From positions 52,060 through 116,059 of the forward strand of contig JAGTRP010000012.1 in the NCBI GenBank assembly GCA_018261935.1: a DNA stretch of 64,000 bases, given 5' to 3'. Made by a program: the position numbers and the translations under genes. Source of the DNA: Rhodocyclaceae bacterium. GTDB taxonomy: Bacteria > Pseudomonadota > Gammaproteobacteria > Burkholderiales > Rhodocyclaceae. The notes beneath the pieces are model-generated. The model was not told the DNA's origin. It saw only the letters and a list, made by a program, of their open reading frames with translations, and searched no databases. Below, piece by piece: positions 36,690 to 46,082 of the stretch (within the stretch, counting starts at the first letter, position 1; every line of letters begins with the position of its first letter).

Positions 36690-37468
36690 AAATCGACATT
36701 CCCCGTCCGATATTGAAGGACGCCAAGGCGCTGGTCGCCGGCATTGCCAACGAGAACTCCATCGCCTACGGCTGCGCGAACGCCTTCCACGAAGTCGGCG
36801 CCGATGTGGCGATCACTTACGCCAACGAAAAGACCCGAACCTATGTCGAGCCGCTCGCCCGCGAACTCGCGGCGCCCATCTTCATGCCCCTCGACGTGTC
36901 GCGGCCGGAAGATATCGATGCGGTCTTCGCCAGGATCAAGCAGGAGTGGGGGCGACTGGACATTTTCGTGCATTCCATCGCCTGGGCCCCGAAAGAGGAC
37001 CTGCAGGGCGGCTTGCTCGACTGTTCGGCGGAAGGCTTTGCCAAGGCGATGGACATTTCCTGCCACTCTTTCGTGCGCATGGCGCGCCTGGCGGCACCGT
37101 TGATGACCAACGGCGGCACCATGTTCACCATGAGCTACTACGGCGCCAACAAGGTGGTTTCGAACTACAACGTCATGGGTCCGGTGAAGGCGGCCCTCGA
37201 GGCCTGCGCCCGCTACCTCGCCTACGAGCTCGGACCGCGCCGTATCCGCGTCCATGCCATTTCGCCGGGGCCGCTCAAGACCCGCGCCGCTTCCGGCCTG
37301 AAGGGTTTCGATCTGATGCTGAACGAAGCCGAGCAGCGCGCCCCCCTCGGCGAACTGATCGACATCATGGACGTCGGATACACCTGCGCCTTTCTCGCCA
37401 CGCCGTTTGCGCGGCGGCTATCCGGCGAAACGCTGTATATCGACGGCGGCGTCAACATCATGGGGTAG
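36686..37468 (+). CDS. fabI: Enoyl-ACP reductase (FabI type)
   Basis: A 260-residue short-chain reductase doing the last step of fatty-acid elongation, NAD(P)H-dependent enoyl-ACP reduction. FabI features: GIANENSIAYGCANAF cofactor loop, Y151 and catalytic Y161-x6-K168 (YNVMGPVKAA), and GYTCAFLATPFARRLSGETL near the end. Its setting in an acyl-phosphate/CoA-transferase operon is unusual for a housekeeping fabI and suggests a second, specialised copy; whether another exists elsewhere cannot be seen here. Coupled to atoA. Confidence 0.93.
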
Positions 37469-37488
37469 ATTCAAAAGGAGAGACCATC

Positions 37489-37743
37489 ATGGGTGAATTA
37501 TGGGTTGGTAATGTGGACAGCGGCGCTTCCGACGAGGAGATCAAGAACTTCCTGGTCAAGTATGGATTTCCGCCCTTCGACGACATCGAACATATTCCGG
37601 GGGACGGCTCCCGGCCGGCGGTGCGGCTGACTTTCAGGAATGCCTCCCCGGAGGCCCTGCGCCGGCTGCAGCCGCGAGTCCACGACATGTTCTGGAAGAA
37701 CCGCAGGATCAACGTGCAGGTCCTGGCGCCCCAGTCCGATTGA
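37489..37743 (+). CDS. Small RRM-like protein
   Basis: An 84-residue protein with the beta-alpha-beta-beta-alpha-beta pattern of an RNA-recognition motif. An RNP2-like LWVGNVD stands at the N-terminus, SDEEIKNFLVKYG forms helix 1, and PAVRLTFRN takes the place of RNP1 but without the usual aromatic pair. RNA binding is therefore doubtful; a protein-interaction role is possible. AAGGAGA precedes the ATG. It sits 20 bp after fabI and may be the last gene of the operon. Confidence 0.75.
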   Translation: MGELWVGNVDSGASDEEIKNFLVKYGFPPFDDIEHIPGDGSRPAVRLTFRNASPEALRRLQPRVHDMFWKNRRINVQVLAPQSD

Positions 37744-37834
37744 ATTTCGGGTGGCGTCCGAAAAGGACATTTCCGTGACGCTGAACCGGGTGGGCACCGG
37801 GCAACCGGCAAGCCCTGCCGGAAGGAGAAAGACC

Positions 37835-39166
37835 ATGAATTCCATGGGAAAACGCTTGCTGGTCTGGCTGTTGCTCGCCCTGGTCGCCCTCCCGGCGGTC
37901 ACCTACGCCCAGGGCGCACCGACCTTCAAGAAGGAGGAGATCGAGCAGCTGGTGGCGCCGATCGCCCTCTATCCCGATCCGCTGCTGGCGCAGATCCTGA
38001 TGGCTTCCACCTACCCCCTGGAGGTGGTGGAGGCGGCGCGCTGGGTGAAGTCGAATCCCAACGTCAAGGACAAGGCGCTGGAGGACGCCATGGCGCAGCA
38101 GAAGTGGGACCCGAGCGTGAAGTCGCTGACCGCCTTCCCCCAGGTGCTGACCATGATGAACGACAAGCTCGACATGACCCAGAAGCTGGGAGATGCCTTC
38201 CTGGCGCAGCAGAAGGACGTGCTCGATGCCGTCCAGAGCTTGCGCTCGAAGGCGCAGGCGGCCGGCAACCTGGCGAGCAGCAAGGAACAGACGGTCAGCA
38301 CCGCCCAGGAAGCCGGGACGACCGTCATCAAGATCGAGCCGGCCCAGCCCCAGACGGTCTACGTGCCGACCTACAACCCGACGGCGGTGTACGGGGCGTG
38401 GCCCTATCCGGCCTATCCGCCCTATTCCTACTATCCCCCGGGCTACGTGGCGGGCACCGCGCTGTTGTCGTTCTCGGCCGGACTGATCGTCGGCAACGCC
38501 CTGTGGGGCGACTGCGACTGGGGGCATGGGGACGTCAACATCAACGCCAGCCGGTACAACAGCTTCAACCGCACCAATGTCTCGAATGCCAGATGGAACC
38601 ACAACGCCGAGCACCGCCGGGGCGTCCAGTACCGGGACCCCGGAAGCCAGCAACGGTTCGGCAAGGGGCAGCAGCGGGCGGGAACCGATTCGCGGGAAGC
38701 GTTTCGCGGCCGGGCCGATCAGGGACGGCAGGACATCGCCCGCGGCGGCGCCGACCAGTTCAAGGGGGCGACCCCGGGTAGCCGCGACCGCGGTGCCGGC
38801 GGTGCCACCGAACGGCGCGCCGGCGGGGGCGCCGAAGGACGTGCCGGCGCGGGCGCCGCAGGGCGTACCGGCGCGGGCGCCGCAGGGCGTACCGGCGCAG
38901 GTGCCGCAGGGCGTACCGGCGCAGGTGCCCAAGGGCGTGCCGGCGGGGGCGGTGGCGGCGGGCTCCAACGGACCAGCGGCGGGGCAGGCGCCTTCCAGGG
39001 CATGGGCAGCGGCGGACAGACCCGCGACTTCAGCCAACGGGGCGCGGCGAGCCGGTCTTCGGCTGCCAGTCACGCCGGTGGCGGAGGCGCCCGCGGTGGT
39101 GGAGGAGGCGGAGGTGGTCGCGGTGGTGGTGGAGGCGGTCGCGGCGGCGGCGGCAGGGGTCGCTAG
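37835..39166 (+). CDS. DUF3300 domain secreted protein with a Gly-rich repeat tail
   Basis: A 443-residue protein: signal peptide (about 1-25, TYAQG), then DUF3300 (about 30-200) with the family start LVAPIALYPDPLLAQILMA, then STYPLEVVEAARWVK and KSLTAFPQVLTMMNDKLD. A Pro/Tyr-rich hydrophobic linker (PPYSYYPPGYVAG) leads to an Arg/Gly/Ala-rich tail of about 150 residues. The tail includes five 24-bp tandem repeats and ends in runs of GGGGG-R. Function is unknown; DUF3300 is usually next to DUF2950, as here. GGAAGGAG precedes the ATG. Confidence 0.88.
   Translation: MNSMGKRLLVWLLLALVALPAVTYAQGAPTFKKEEIEQLVAPIALYPDPLLAQILMASTYPLEVVEAARWVKSNPNVKDKALEDAMAQQKWDPSVKSLTAFPQVLTMMNDKLDMTQKLGDAFLAQQKDVLDAVQSLRSKAQAAGNLASSKEQTVSTAQEAGTTVIKIEPAQPQTVYVPTYNPTAVYGAWPYPAYPPYSYYPPGYVAGTALLSFSAGLIVGNALWGDCDWGHGDVNINASRYNSFNRTNVSNARWNHNAEHRRGVQYRDPGSQQRFGKGQQRAGTDSREAFRGRADQGRQDIARGGADQFKGATPGSRDRGAGGATERRAGGGAEGRAGAGAAGRTGAGAAGRTGAGAAGRTGAGAQGRAGGGGGGGLQRTSGGAGAFQGMGSGGQTRDFSQRGAASRSSAASHAGGGGARGGGGGGGGRGGGGGGRGGGGRGR
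38822..38941 (+). repeat. Five 24-bp tandem repeats in the DUF3300 gene
   Basis: Five near-identical units (38822, 38846, 38870, 38894, 38918), each encoding about GAGAAGRT, lie in frame. Units 2 and 3 are identical; the outer ones diverge by a few bases. In-frame slippage could change the tail length without breaking the gene. Confidence 0.88.
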
Positions 39167-39214
39167 ACGGCAAGCATTTCGTGACCAAGGCGGAAACTTT
39201 GAAGGGATATCACC

Positions 39215-40234
39215 ATGCACACGACGAACTTTGCCCGTAGGGACAACGTTGGATTCGGCCACGCCGCGCTGTTGGGCGTTCTGATCGCCGCGGCTGCCGC
39301 ACTCGCGGTGCCCCCGGCGCTTGCCGCGGACGCGCCGCCCCAATCGGTGGCAGCCAAGAAGAAACCCAGTGCGGCGAAGCAAAGGACCTATGCGGCGCCG
39401 GAGGAAGCGGTCAAGGATTTCGTGGCCGCCATGAAGGCCGGCGACGAGACGGCGCTATTGTCGATACTCGGACCGGAGGCGAAGCCCCTCGTATCTTCCG
39501 GCGACAAGGTGGCCGACCGGGAAGGCCTCGAGCGTTTCGTGCAGTCCTTTGAGGAAGCGAACAGGCTGGAGAAGTCGGGTGACGGCAAGGTTGCCCTTGT
39601 CATCGGCAAGGACGAGTGGGCCTTTCCCATCCCCATCGTGAAGGAAAGCGCCGGGTGGCGGTTCGACACCCAGGCGGGCAGCGAGGAGATCCTGAACCGG
39701 CGCATCGGGCGCAACGAGATCTCGGCCACGCAGGCGATGCTCGCCTACGTCGATGCCCAGCGCGACTACTATCTGCAGAACCCGCAGAAAAGCGCGCTTC
39801 TGCACTACGCCCAGAAGTTCATGAGCACCCCGGGAAAGCGCGACGGACTCTACTATCCCACCCAGGCCGGGGAGCCGCCGAGTCCCTTGGGCCCGCTGTT
39901 CGCCAGTGCCCGGGCCAAGGGCTATGTGAAGGCCAAGGCCGGACAGCCCACGGCGTACTACGGTTACCACTACCGCATCCTCAAGGCCCAGGGGCCCGAT
40001 GCCCCAGGGGGCGCCTACGACTATCTGGCAAACGGGGAGATGATCGGAGGTTTCGCCCTCGTCGCCTGGCCGGCGACCTACGGCAACTCCGGGGTCATGA
40101 CCTTCATCGTGAACCACGACGGCGTGGTGTACGAAAAGGATCTCGGTCCCGAAACCTCCGCCGCGGTGCAGAAGATGGAGACCTTCAACCCGGACAAGAG
40201 CTGGAAGAAGACGGCCGATTCCGGCAAGAAGTGA
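39215..40234 (+). CDS. DUF2950 domain periplasmic protein
   Basis: A 339-residue protein: signal peptide (about 1-38, ALAADA), then DUF2950. Landmarks are EAVKDFVAAMKAGDETALLS, AFPIPIVKESAGWRFDTQAG, EEILNRRIGRNEISATQAML, YYGYHYRILKAQGP, then MIGGFALVAWPATYGNSGVM and FIVNHDGVVYEKDLG near the end. The family is uncharacterised but consistently paired with DUF3300. AAGGGATATCACC precedes the ATG. Likely in one transcript with the DUF3300 gene (48 bp gap). Confidence 0.9.
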   Translation: MHTTNFARRDNVGFGHAALLGVLIAAAAALAVPPALAADAPPQSVAAKKKPSAAKQRTYAAPEEAVKDFVAAMKAGDETALLSILGPEAKPLVSSGDKVADREGLERFVQSFEEANRLEKSGDGKVALVIGKDEWAFPIPIVKESAGWRFDTQAGSEEILNRRIGRNEISATQAMLAYVDAQRDYYLQNPQKSALLHYAQKFMSTPGKRDGLYYPTQAGEPPSPLGPLFASARAKGYVKAKAGQPTAYYGYHYRILKAQGPDAPGGAYDYLANGEMIGGFALVAWPATYGNSGVMTFIVNHDGVVYEKDLGPETSAAVQKMETFNPDKSWKKTADSGKK

Positions 40235-40279
40235 CGGCCGCGATCCTGATTCGAGTCGAACCCTGGATGGAGCCTGCGG

Positions 40280-41311
40280 ATGGGAATATTGAACTGGCTG
40301 CGGCACGGCGGCCGTGGGGAAAGCGAGCAGGGCAAGCAGTTGATCGGCGAGGCGGTGGAGCGCATCGTCAAGCTGAATCCGCAGTTGCGTCTGGCGCGGC
40401 GTTATCAGGCGCGTCTTGAACCGGCGGTGGCGACTTCGCTCAAGCACGTCGGTGACATCGTCGCTTCCGCGCCGGCACCGCGGGAGGCCAGTGCGGCCGC
40501 CTGGTCTTCCGACCCCTACATCCACGCCTTTTTTGCCGCCCCCGACGACGTTCCCCGGGCCCTCAGCCGCTCGACGGATCTGCGCTCGTATTTCGAGCGG
40601 AACACGGATCTGCCTGAAGTTTACGCGCTGCTCGGGATGGCGATGGACGAACGGAAGATAGCGGGCCTGGCCCTGCAAGGCGAAACTGTCCGCCGCGACG
40701 TGGTACAGACGACCGTGAGTTTCAGCGATCATCGGGTCAGGGTTTGCGGACGCACGGAAGCCGATCTGAGACAGGAGATCGTGCGGCGGCTCGTGGATCA
40801 ATTGGGGCTCGACGGACTGGCCCGGATCGCGGCGGACAAGTCCCGCCGCGATCTGCTCGAGCAGGACCGGGCGCTGCTCAAGACGCGACTGCAGCTGCTG
40901 GAACGTCAGGGGGCCGGGATACGCTCCATGCTTGGCAGCAACGGCTCGGGCACATCGGAGGAATTGGCGCATCTGCAGGAGCAGATCGAGGAAAACGAAC
41001 GGGCCTTGCATGGCCTGGGGCTGCGGACGGAAGCCCTCGAACGGGATTTCGACCAGCTGTGCGCCGTGCTCGAGGACCCGCGCCCCCATATCTACGTCGA
41101 GGACAGAAGGCTCCGGCTGGACAAGATGAACGTGGTGCAGCCGGAAAGCAGTGAGCAGGCAGGCGAGGACTTCACTTTCCACATTGCCCGCGTTCCGACG
41201 ACTCCGCCGCAGATGAGGGCCTTCGCCCTGGTGCGCTGTCGGCGCAGCGAATTGCTGCCGGCGGCGAATCTCCTCGACGAGGCGGTGCGGCAGCTGACCA
41301 TGATGCGCTAG
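40280..41311 (+). CDS. Coiled-coil hypothetical protein
   Basis: A 343-residue protein I do not recognise. It has no signal peptide or membrane segment. Residues 1-60 are basic helical (GKQLIGEAVERIVKLNP), a globular middle contains RSYFERNTDLPEVYALLGMA, and residues about 190-270 form a likely coiled coil (RDLLEQDRALLKTRLQLLER, then SEELAHLQEQIEENERAL). The middle shows weak resemblance to cytoplasmic scaffolding proteins. GGAG precedes the ATG. Its place between DUF2950 and DUF4105 suggests a cytoplasmic partner of the envelope proteins. Confidence 0.7.
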   Translation: MGILNWLRHGGRGESEQGKQLIGEAVERIVKLNPQLRLARRYQARLEPAVATSLKHVGDIVASAPAPREASAAAWSSDPYIHAFFAAPDDVPRALSRSTDLRSYFERNTDLPEVYALLGMAMDERKIAGLALQGETVRRDVVQTTVSFSDHRVRVCGRTEADLRQEIVRRLVDQLGLDGLARIAADKSRRDLLEQDRALLKTRLQLLERQGAGIRSMLGSNGSGTSEELAHLQEQIEENERALHGLGLRTEALERDFDQLCAVLEDPRPHIYVEDRRLRLDKMNVVQPESSEQAGEDFTFHIARVPTTPPQMRAFALVRCRRSELLPAANLLDEAVRQLTMMR

Positions 41312-41318
41312 GAATTCC

Positions 41319-42374
41319 GTGCCCCCGTTGCGCTCGATGGCTTTCCCCCACACGCCGACCCTGCTGGCCTGGTTGCTTCGTCTAGGCGTTCTGGTCGGAC
41401 TGGCCGGCATGACGGCCTGGAGCGGCCTGGCGATCTATTTTGGCGATTCCGGCACCGGCACGGCGCAGCGGGTGCTGGCTGCACTGATGGTTCTTGCCGG
41501 CGCCGCGGCCATCGCTGCCCAGTTCATTCCGCGCTGGCGGCGGCGCGCCAGCCTGGCTTTCATCGCCTTGTTTTCCATCGTGCTGGCATGGTGGCTCGCC
41601 ATCCCGCCGTCGAACCAGCGCCTCTGGCAAACCGATGTGTCGCGGCTTCCCTATGCCGAAATCCGTGGCGACCAGGTGACGATCCACAATATCCGCAACT
41701 TTTCCTATCGGACAGAAACCGACTACACGCCCGCCTGGTACACCAAGACCTTCGATCTCAACAAGCTGGACAGCGTGGATCTGTACGCGATTTATTGGAT
41801 GGGTCCCGCCATCGCCCACATGATCGTCAGCTTCGGTTTCGGCGGGCAGGACTTCGTGGCGGTGTCCATCGAGGCCCGCAAGGAGAAAGGTGAGGGGTAT
41901 TCCACCCTCCGGGGCTTCTTCCGCCAATATGAGCAGATCTACGTCGTCGCCGATGAGCGCGATGTCATCCGGCTGCGCACCAATTACCGCAAGGACCCGC
42001 CGGAGGACGTACATCTGCTTCCGATCAAGGCGCCGCCGGAATTGGTCCGCAAGTTCTTCCTGGATTATTTCGAGACCATCAACGCCCTGCGGGACAAGCC
42101 CCAGTTCTACAACACGCTGACGACCAATTGCACCAACCTGATCTGGCTGCATGCCCGTTCGAACCCTCAGCACGTGCCCTTCTCATGGAAAGTACTGGTG
42201 AGCGGGTATGCGCCGGCATACCTCTACGACCAGGGGCGGATCGACACGGTTCTGCCCTTTGACGCCCTGATGAAGCGCAACCGCATCAACGACATTGCCC
42301 AGGCGGCGGACGAGGCGCCGGATTTTTCCCAGCGCATCCGCGCGGCTTTGAAAAACACGAGAAAGATGCCGTAG
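41319..42374 (+). CDS. DUF4105 (Lnb N-terminal-like) membrane protein
   Basis: A 351-residue protein: three N-terminal hydrophobic helices (about 20-90), then a periplasmic DUF4105 domain. It opens WQTDVSRLPYAEIRGDQVTI, then RNFSYRTETDYTPAWYTKTF and the cysteine motif YNTLTTNCTNLIWLHAR. The NC motif suggests a papain/NlpC-like cysteine nucleophile, as known for Lnb-family N-terminal domains. The GTG at 41319 is preferred because TAGGAA sits 5 nt upstream; ATG 41337 lacks a site. A duplicated fragment of its 3' end lies at 43612-43803. Confidence 0.82.
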   Translation: MPPLRSMAFPHTPTLLAWLLRLGVLVGLAGMTAWSGLAIYFGDSGTGTAQRVLAALMVLAGAAAIAAQFIPRWRRRASLAFIALFSIVLAWWLAIPPSNQRLWQTDVSRLPYAEIRGDQVTIHNIRNFSYRTETDYTPAWYTKTFDLNKLDSVDLYAIYWMGPAIAHMIVSFGFGGQDFVAVSIEARKEKGEGYSTLRGFFRQYEQIYVVADERDVIRLRTNYRKDPPEDVHLLPIKAPPELVRKFFLDYFETINALRDKPQFYNTLTTNCTNLIWLHARSNPQHVPFSWKVLVSGYAPAYLYDQGRIDTVLPFDALMKRNRINDIAQAADEAPDFSQRIRAALKNTRKMP

Positions 42375-42427
42375 ATAGGCAATGTGAAGTGCTCAGGTCA
42401 GACCTATCGCACGGCGTGCCGGAAACC

Positions 42428-43567
42428 ATGGCCAAGCCATTCTTCAGGACTGCGATCCTCCTCCTCCGCCTCCTGACCGTCTCCTTGCTGGTGGCGCTGG
42501 CGGGATGCGCCGCCCCAAGTCGTCCCCCCGAGGTGATCCCGCCGGTTCAGATATCCGAGAGCACCTGGAGGCAAATCGACAGCGACATAAGCAGCGCCTC
42601 GCTGGCTGCCAGGGTAGCGGCCGAGAACTACTCCCGCGGCCAAATGGAAAATTGGAGGCGCCTTGTCTCCCTGCGCACTGAGAAATATTTCATACCGTGG
42701 TTCACGGGCTATTGGACCCAGCAATGGCTGACCATCAAGCTGAGCTGGTACAAGCTCAGGAGCGAGAATGGGGCCGATTCCGCCGTAAAGAGGCTGGCCG
42801 CCTATCTGCTGGAACAATATCGGAATCGCGTATTGGCCCCTGTCGCCAAGGAGATCGATCCCGATGCAGTCAGGGAGCAGGCGGCCAGGCTCTACATCCA
42901 GGTCCTCAGCCGGCAACTTCAGGAAATCCCCCGGCGCTACGGCATTCCTTCAGCCCAATTCGAGGGAAGGATCAAGAATATCCCGGCGATTGCGCTCCCA
43001 CGCCCGCCAGCCCACAGCGCTTCGCTTTACCAGATTGTCCACGCCGCCGACAAGGTCGATGGTCTGCCCGCTTATGCGGCCTTGATGGCACGGATCCGGG
43101 AGGCCGCCAGCGGTGCGGGAAGCGAGCGTTCGGAGACCAGCATGTCGCCGGTGGCGCAGCGGGCCAGCGAAAAACTACTGGAAAGCCTCGCCATCAGTGG
43201 TGGCGCAGGCGTCGCCTCGACAATTATTGGCGGTGTCGCAGGCGGGGTGCTTTCCTTGGGGGCAGCCGGTTTCGGAGCTGCCGCGCGCGAAAAGGAGCGG
43301 CCAAGAACGGAGGCGCAGCTCCGGGAATGCCTGGACACCATTTTCAAGGATATTTGGCATAGCCTGATGGAGGACCGCGGCATCGGGGTCATGGGGGGGG
43401 TTTCGCACATGTCTCAACAGATCGAAGGCAGTTTTACCAAGACCCTTATCAACCGCATTGAATTCCCAAAGATGCCGCAGGAACGTCCCCTTCCGGATGA
43501 GCAACCTCCCCAGGGGCAAGGAATCGACGACGAAGCGGCGGACGATGATGAAACCACGGATGAATAG
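42428..43567 (+). CDS. Unrecognised lipoprotein with a Gly/Ala hydrophobic segment
   Basis: A 379-residue protein with lipobox VALAGC (C29). The mature part has a helical charged region (LRTEKYFIPWFTGYWTQQWL), a second domain with QIVHAADKVDG, then a Gly/Ala hydrophobic segment (ISGGAGVASTIIGGVAGGVL, about 270-300) and an acidic C-terminus ending DDEAADDDETTDE. Family not recognised. The start at 42428 is chosen because it gives a clean lipoprotein signal; an upstream GTG at 42389 does not. Base composition is visibly less GC-rich than the core genes. Confidence 0.7.
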   Translation: MAKPFFRTAILLLRLLTVSLLVALAGCAAPSRPPEVIPPVQISESTWRQIDSDISSASLAARVAAENYSRGQMENWRRLVSLRTEKYFIPWFTGYWTQQWLTIKLSWYKLRSENGADSAVKRLAAYLLEQYRNRVLAPVAKEIDPDAVREQAARLYIQVLSRQLQEIPRRYGIPSAQFEGRIKNIPAIALPRPPAHSASLYQIVHAADKVDGLPAYAALMARIREAASGAGSERSETSMSPVAQRASEKLLESLAISGGAGVASTIIGGVAGGVLSLGAAGFGAAAREKERPRTEAQLRECLDTIFKDIWHSLMEDRGIGVMGGVSHMSQQIEGSFTKTLINRIEFPKMPQERPLPDEQPPQGQGIDDEAADDDETTDE

Positions 43568-43611
43568 CCCGGCTCGGCCGCCGATGGGGGTTTTCCCCTG
43601 ATCAAGCCCGT

Positions 43612-43803
43612 TCATGAAAAGTACTGCCGAGTGGGTATGGGCCTGAGTATCTCTACAGCCTAAACCGTATTGCCACGATTTTTCCATTTGACATCATGAT
43701 GGGACGCAACCGCACCAACGACATGGCCTTGGCGGCAGACGATGCGCCGGGTTTTTCGCAGCGGATTCGCGCCGTTCCGGAAAACACTCGAAAGACGCCG
43801 TAG
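43612..43803 (+). pseudogene. Duplicated 3' remnant of the DUF4105 gene
   Basis: Read in frame this stretch encodes KVLPSGYGPEYLYSLNRIAT and FSQRIRAVPENTRKTP before TAG 43801-43803. It aligns end to end with KVLVSGYAPAYLYDQGRIDT ... FSQRIRAALKNTRKMP at the 3' end of the DUF4105 gene (about 42190-42374). A tryptophan codon of the parent (TGG) is TGA here, and everything 5' of that is lost. It lies between the lipoprotein and patatin genes. It is a decayed fragment of a second DUF4105 copy. Confidence 0.88.
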
Positions 43804-43832
43804 ATGGCATGCACGATGGCTTGGAGGGGCTC

Positions 43833-46082
43833 GTGGCAAACAGACGCATCCTTGGTATTGCATGGATACTGGAACGCCCTGCCGTATTCGCGGCCCTCAT
43901 CTTCGCCCTGGCTGCTCCATGGCCTTGCACCGCCGCCGCGGACGGCGAGGCGCCAGCCGGCCGGCCGCGCATCGGCCTGGTGCTGGGCGGCGGTGGGGCG
44001 CGGGGCGCGGCCCACGTCGGCGTGCTCAAGGTGCTGGAGGAAATGCGCATCCCGGTCGACGTTGTTGTCGGAACCAGCATGGGGTCCATCGTCGGCGGGC
44101 TTTACGCATCGGGCATGACCCCGCAGCAAATCGAACACGAGCTTGAGACGATGGACTGGGACGGCGTGTTTCAGGATGCGCCGGCCCGCGCCGATCGTTC
44201 CTTTCGCCGCAAGCAGGACGACGTGAACTATGCCTTCAAGGCCAAGCTCGGCGTCACCTCAGAAGGCAAGCTGAGTGGGCCGTTGGGTTTCATTCGAGGC
44301 CAGAAATTCGACCTCGCCCTGAACCGCCTGACCCAGCCCGTGGCCGACGTAACGAACTTCGACGAGCTTCATATCCCCTTTCGGGCGGTCGCAACGGATC
44401 TCGAAACCGGCAAGGAGGTCGTGCTGGGCAGCGGCAGCCTGCCCAGGGCGATACGCGCCAGCATGGCGGTCCCCGGGGCCTTCGATCCGGTGGACATCGA
44501 TGGGCGCCTGCTGGTCGATGGCGGCCTCTCCGACAATGTGCCGATCAACGTGGCCCGCGCCATGGGGGCAGATCAACTCATCGTGGTGGACGTCGGCAGC
44601 GGGCTTGCCAGTCGCAACGAAATTCACACGGTGCTGGATGTCACGGCCCAACTTGTCAGCATTCTCTTCACCCTGAACACCGAGGAGCAGTTGAAAAGCC
44701 TCGGGCCGCAGGATGTGCTGCTTCGCCCGCAGCTAGGCGATATCAAGCCGGGCGACTTCAAGCGTGTGGGAGACGCGATTCCGACCGGAGAACGGAGCGC
44801 CCGACAGCAGATCCCAGCGCTCGCGCACTTCTCGCTGCCCCCCGAGGCCTATAAGCAGCATATTGCGCTGCGCGGCCAGCGCCATACGGCACCGCCGGTC
44901 ATTCAGTTCGTCCGCATCGACAACAAGTCGAGCATCAGCGATGGGCTGATCCGGGCGCGCATCTCCGCCGAACCCGGAAAACCTCTGGATGTAGCCCAAC
45001 TGGAGAAGGATATCGATCGAGTCTATGGGCTCGATATTTTCGAATCCGTCCGTTATAGCGTCGTTCAGGAAGAAGGCAAGACGGGACTGGTCATCGATGC
45101 AAAAGAGAAGAGCTGGGGGCCCGGCTACCTGCAGTTCGGACTGGCGACCTCCAACAATTTCAAGGGTGACAATGTCACCCGATTCGGCGTTCTCTACAGG
45201 CGCACCGCCATCAATTCGCTGAACGGCGAATTGCGTGCGGGCCTGCAACTGGGCGATGAACCCCTGATCTCCACCGAGATCTACCAGCCCCTGGACGAGC
45301 GGTCGCGCTATTTCGTGGCCGGCAAGATCCAATATTCCGAAAAGAATTTCAACACTTTCGACAAGGACGGGCGCAATCTGGCGCGGTACCGCGTGGAGAG
45401 CCATGGGATAGAGTTGGCCGGCGGGCGGGAACTTGGACTATGGGGCGAGGCACGGGTCGGCTACCGTTGGAGTCCCGGTACGGCCCACGTGACAACAGGC
45501 AACCCGGCAGCGGCCACCGATATCAATCAGGGTGAGCTTTTCGCCCGCCTCTCTGCCGACAAGCTGGACAATCCCTATTTCCCCCGGTCAGGTTATTTCG
45601 GCCGGATCGAGTACCGGGACGCCCGTCGGGAGTTCGGCTCCAGCGCGGACTACAAGCAAGTGGATCTGGCCCAGGTGTACGCCCGCTCCTGGGGCGAACA
45701 CACCCTGATAGGAGGCGCCATCGTCGCAACCTCCTTCGACGGCACGGCACCCGTCGGCGCCCTTTACCGCCTGGGTGGATTCCTGCGCTTGTCGGGGCTG
45801 CAGGAAGACCAACTGAGCGGCCCGTATGCGGGATTGCTGTCCCTCACCTACCTGCGCCGTCTTTACAACACCCAGATCGCCAATGCCTACGTGGGCGCCA
45901 ATGCTCAGGTAGGCAACGTCTGGCAGCATGCCGGAGACGTATCCCTCAACAATTCGATCTGGTCCGGCAGCCTGTTTGTCGGAGCCGGCACACCGATTGG
46001 ACCGGTCTACCTCGGTTATGGCGTTACCGACCGGCAACAACGCAGCCTCTATCTCATGGTGGGACCCCGTTTCACCTTCTAG
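43833..46082 (+). CDS. Patatin-like phospholipase, type Vd autotransporter (PlpD-like)
   Basis: A 749-residue outer-membrane protein in three parts. A signal-like segment is followed by a patatin domain (about 45-330) with the oxyanion motif GGGGARGAAH, nucleophile S82 in GTSMGS and dyad D229 in DGG. A single POTRA domain follows (VIQFVRIDNKSSISDG ... RVYGLDIFESVRYSVVQEEG), then a 16-strand-type beta-barrel ending MVGPRFTF. This is the type Vd (PlpD/FplA) secretion architecture, a lipase exported by its own barrel. The GTG at 43833 has GGAGGGG upstream; an ATG at 43809 in the same frame lacks a site. Confidence 0.92.
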   Translation: MANRRILGIAWILERPAVFAALIFALAAPWPCTAAADGEAPAGRPRIGLVLGGGGARGAAHVGVLKVLEEMRIPVDVVVGTSMGSIVGGLYASGMTPQQIEHELETMDWDGVFQDAPARADRSFRRKQDDVNYAFKAKLGVTSEGKLSGPLGFIRGQKFDLALNRLTQPVADVTNFDELHIPFRAVATDLETGKEVVLGSGSLPRAIRASMAVPGAFDPVDIDGRLLVDGGLSDNVPINVARAMGADQLIVVDVGSGLASRNEIHTVLDVTAQLVSILFTLNTEEQLKSLGPQDVLLRPQLGDIKPGDFKRVGDAIPTGERSARQQIPALAHFSLPPEAYKQHIALRGQRHTAPPVIQFVRIDNKSSISDGLIRARISAEPGKPLDVAQLEKDIDRVYGLDIFESVRYSVVQEEGKTGLVIDAKEKSWGPGYLQFGLATSNNFKGDNVTRFGVLYRRTAINSLNGELRAGLQLGDEPLISTEIYQPLDERSRYFVAGKIQYSEKNFNTFDKDGRNLARYRVESHGIELAGGRELGLWGEARVGYRWSPGTAHVTTGNPAAATDINQGELFARLSADKLDNPYFPRSGYFGRIEYRDARREFGSSADYKQVDLAQVYARSWGEHTLIGGAIVATSFDGTAPVGALYRLGGFLRLSGLQEDQLSGPYAGLLSLTYLRRLYNTQIANAYVGANAQVGNVWQHAGDVSLNNSIWSGSLFVGAGTPIGPVYLGYGVTDRQQRSLYLMVGPRFTF

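Noticed and set aside
38822..38941. Repeats that could suggest a CRISPR array
   Set aside because: Units are contiguous with no spacers, in frame, and inside a coding sequence.
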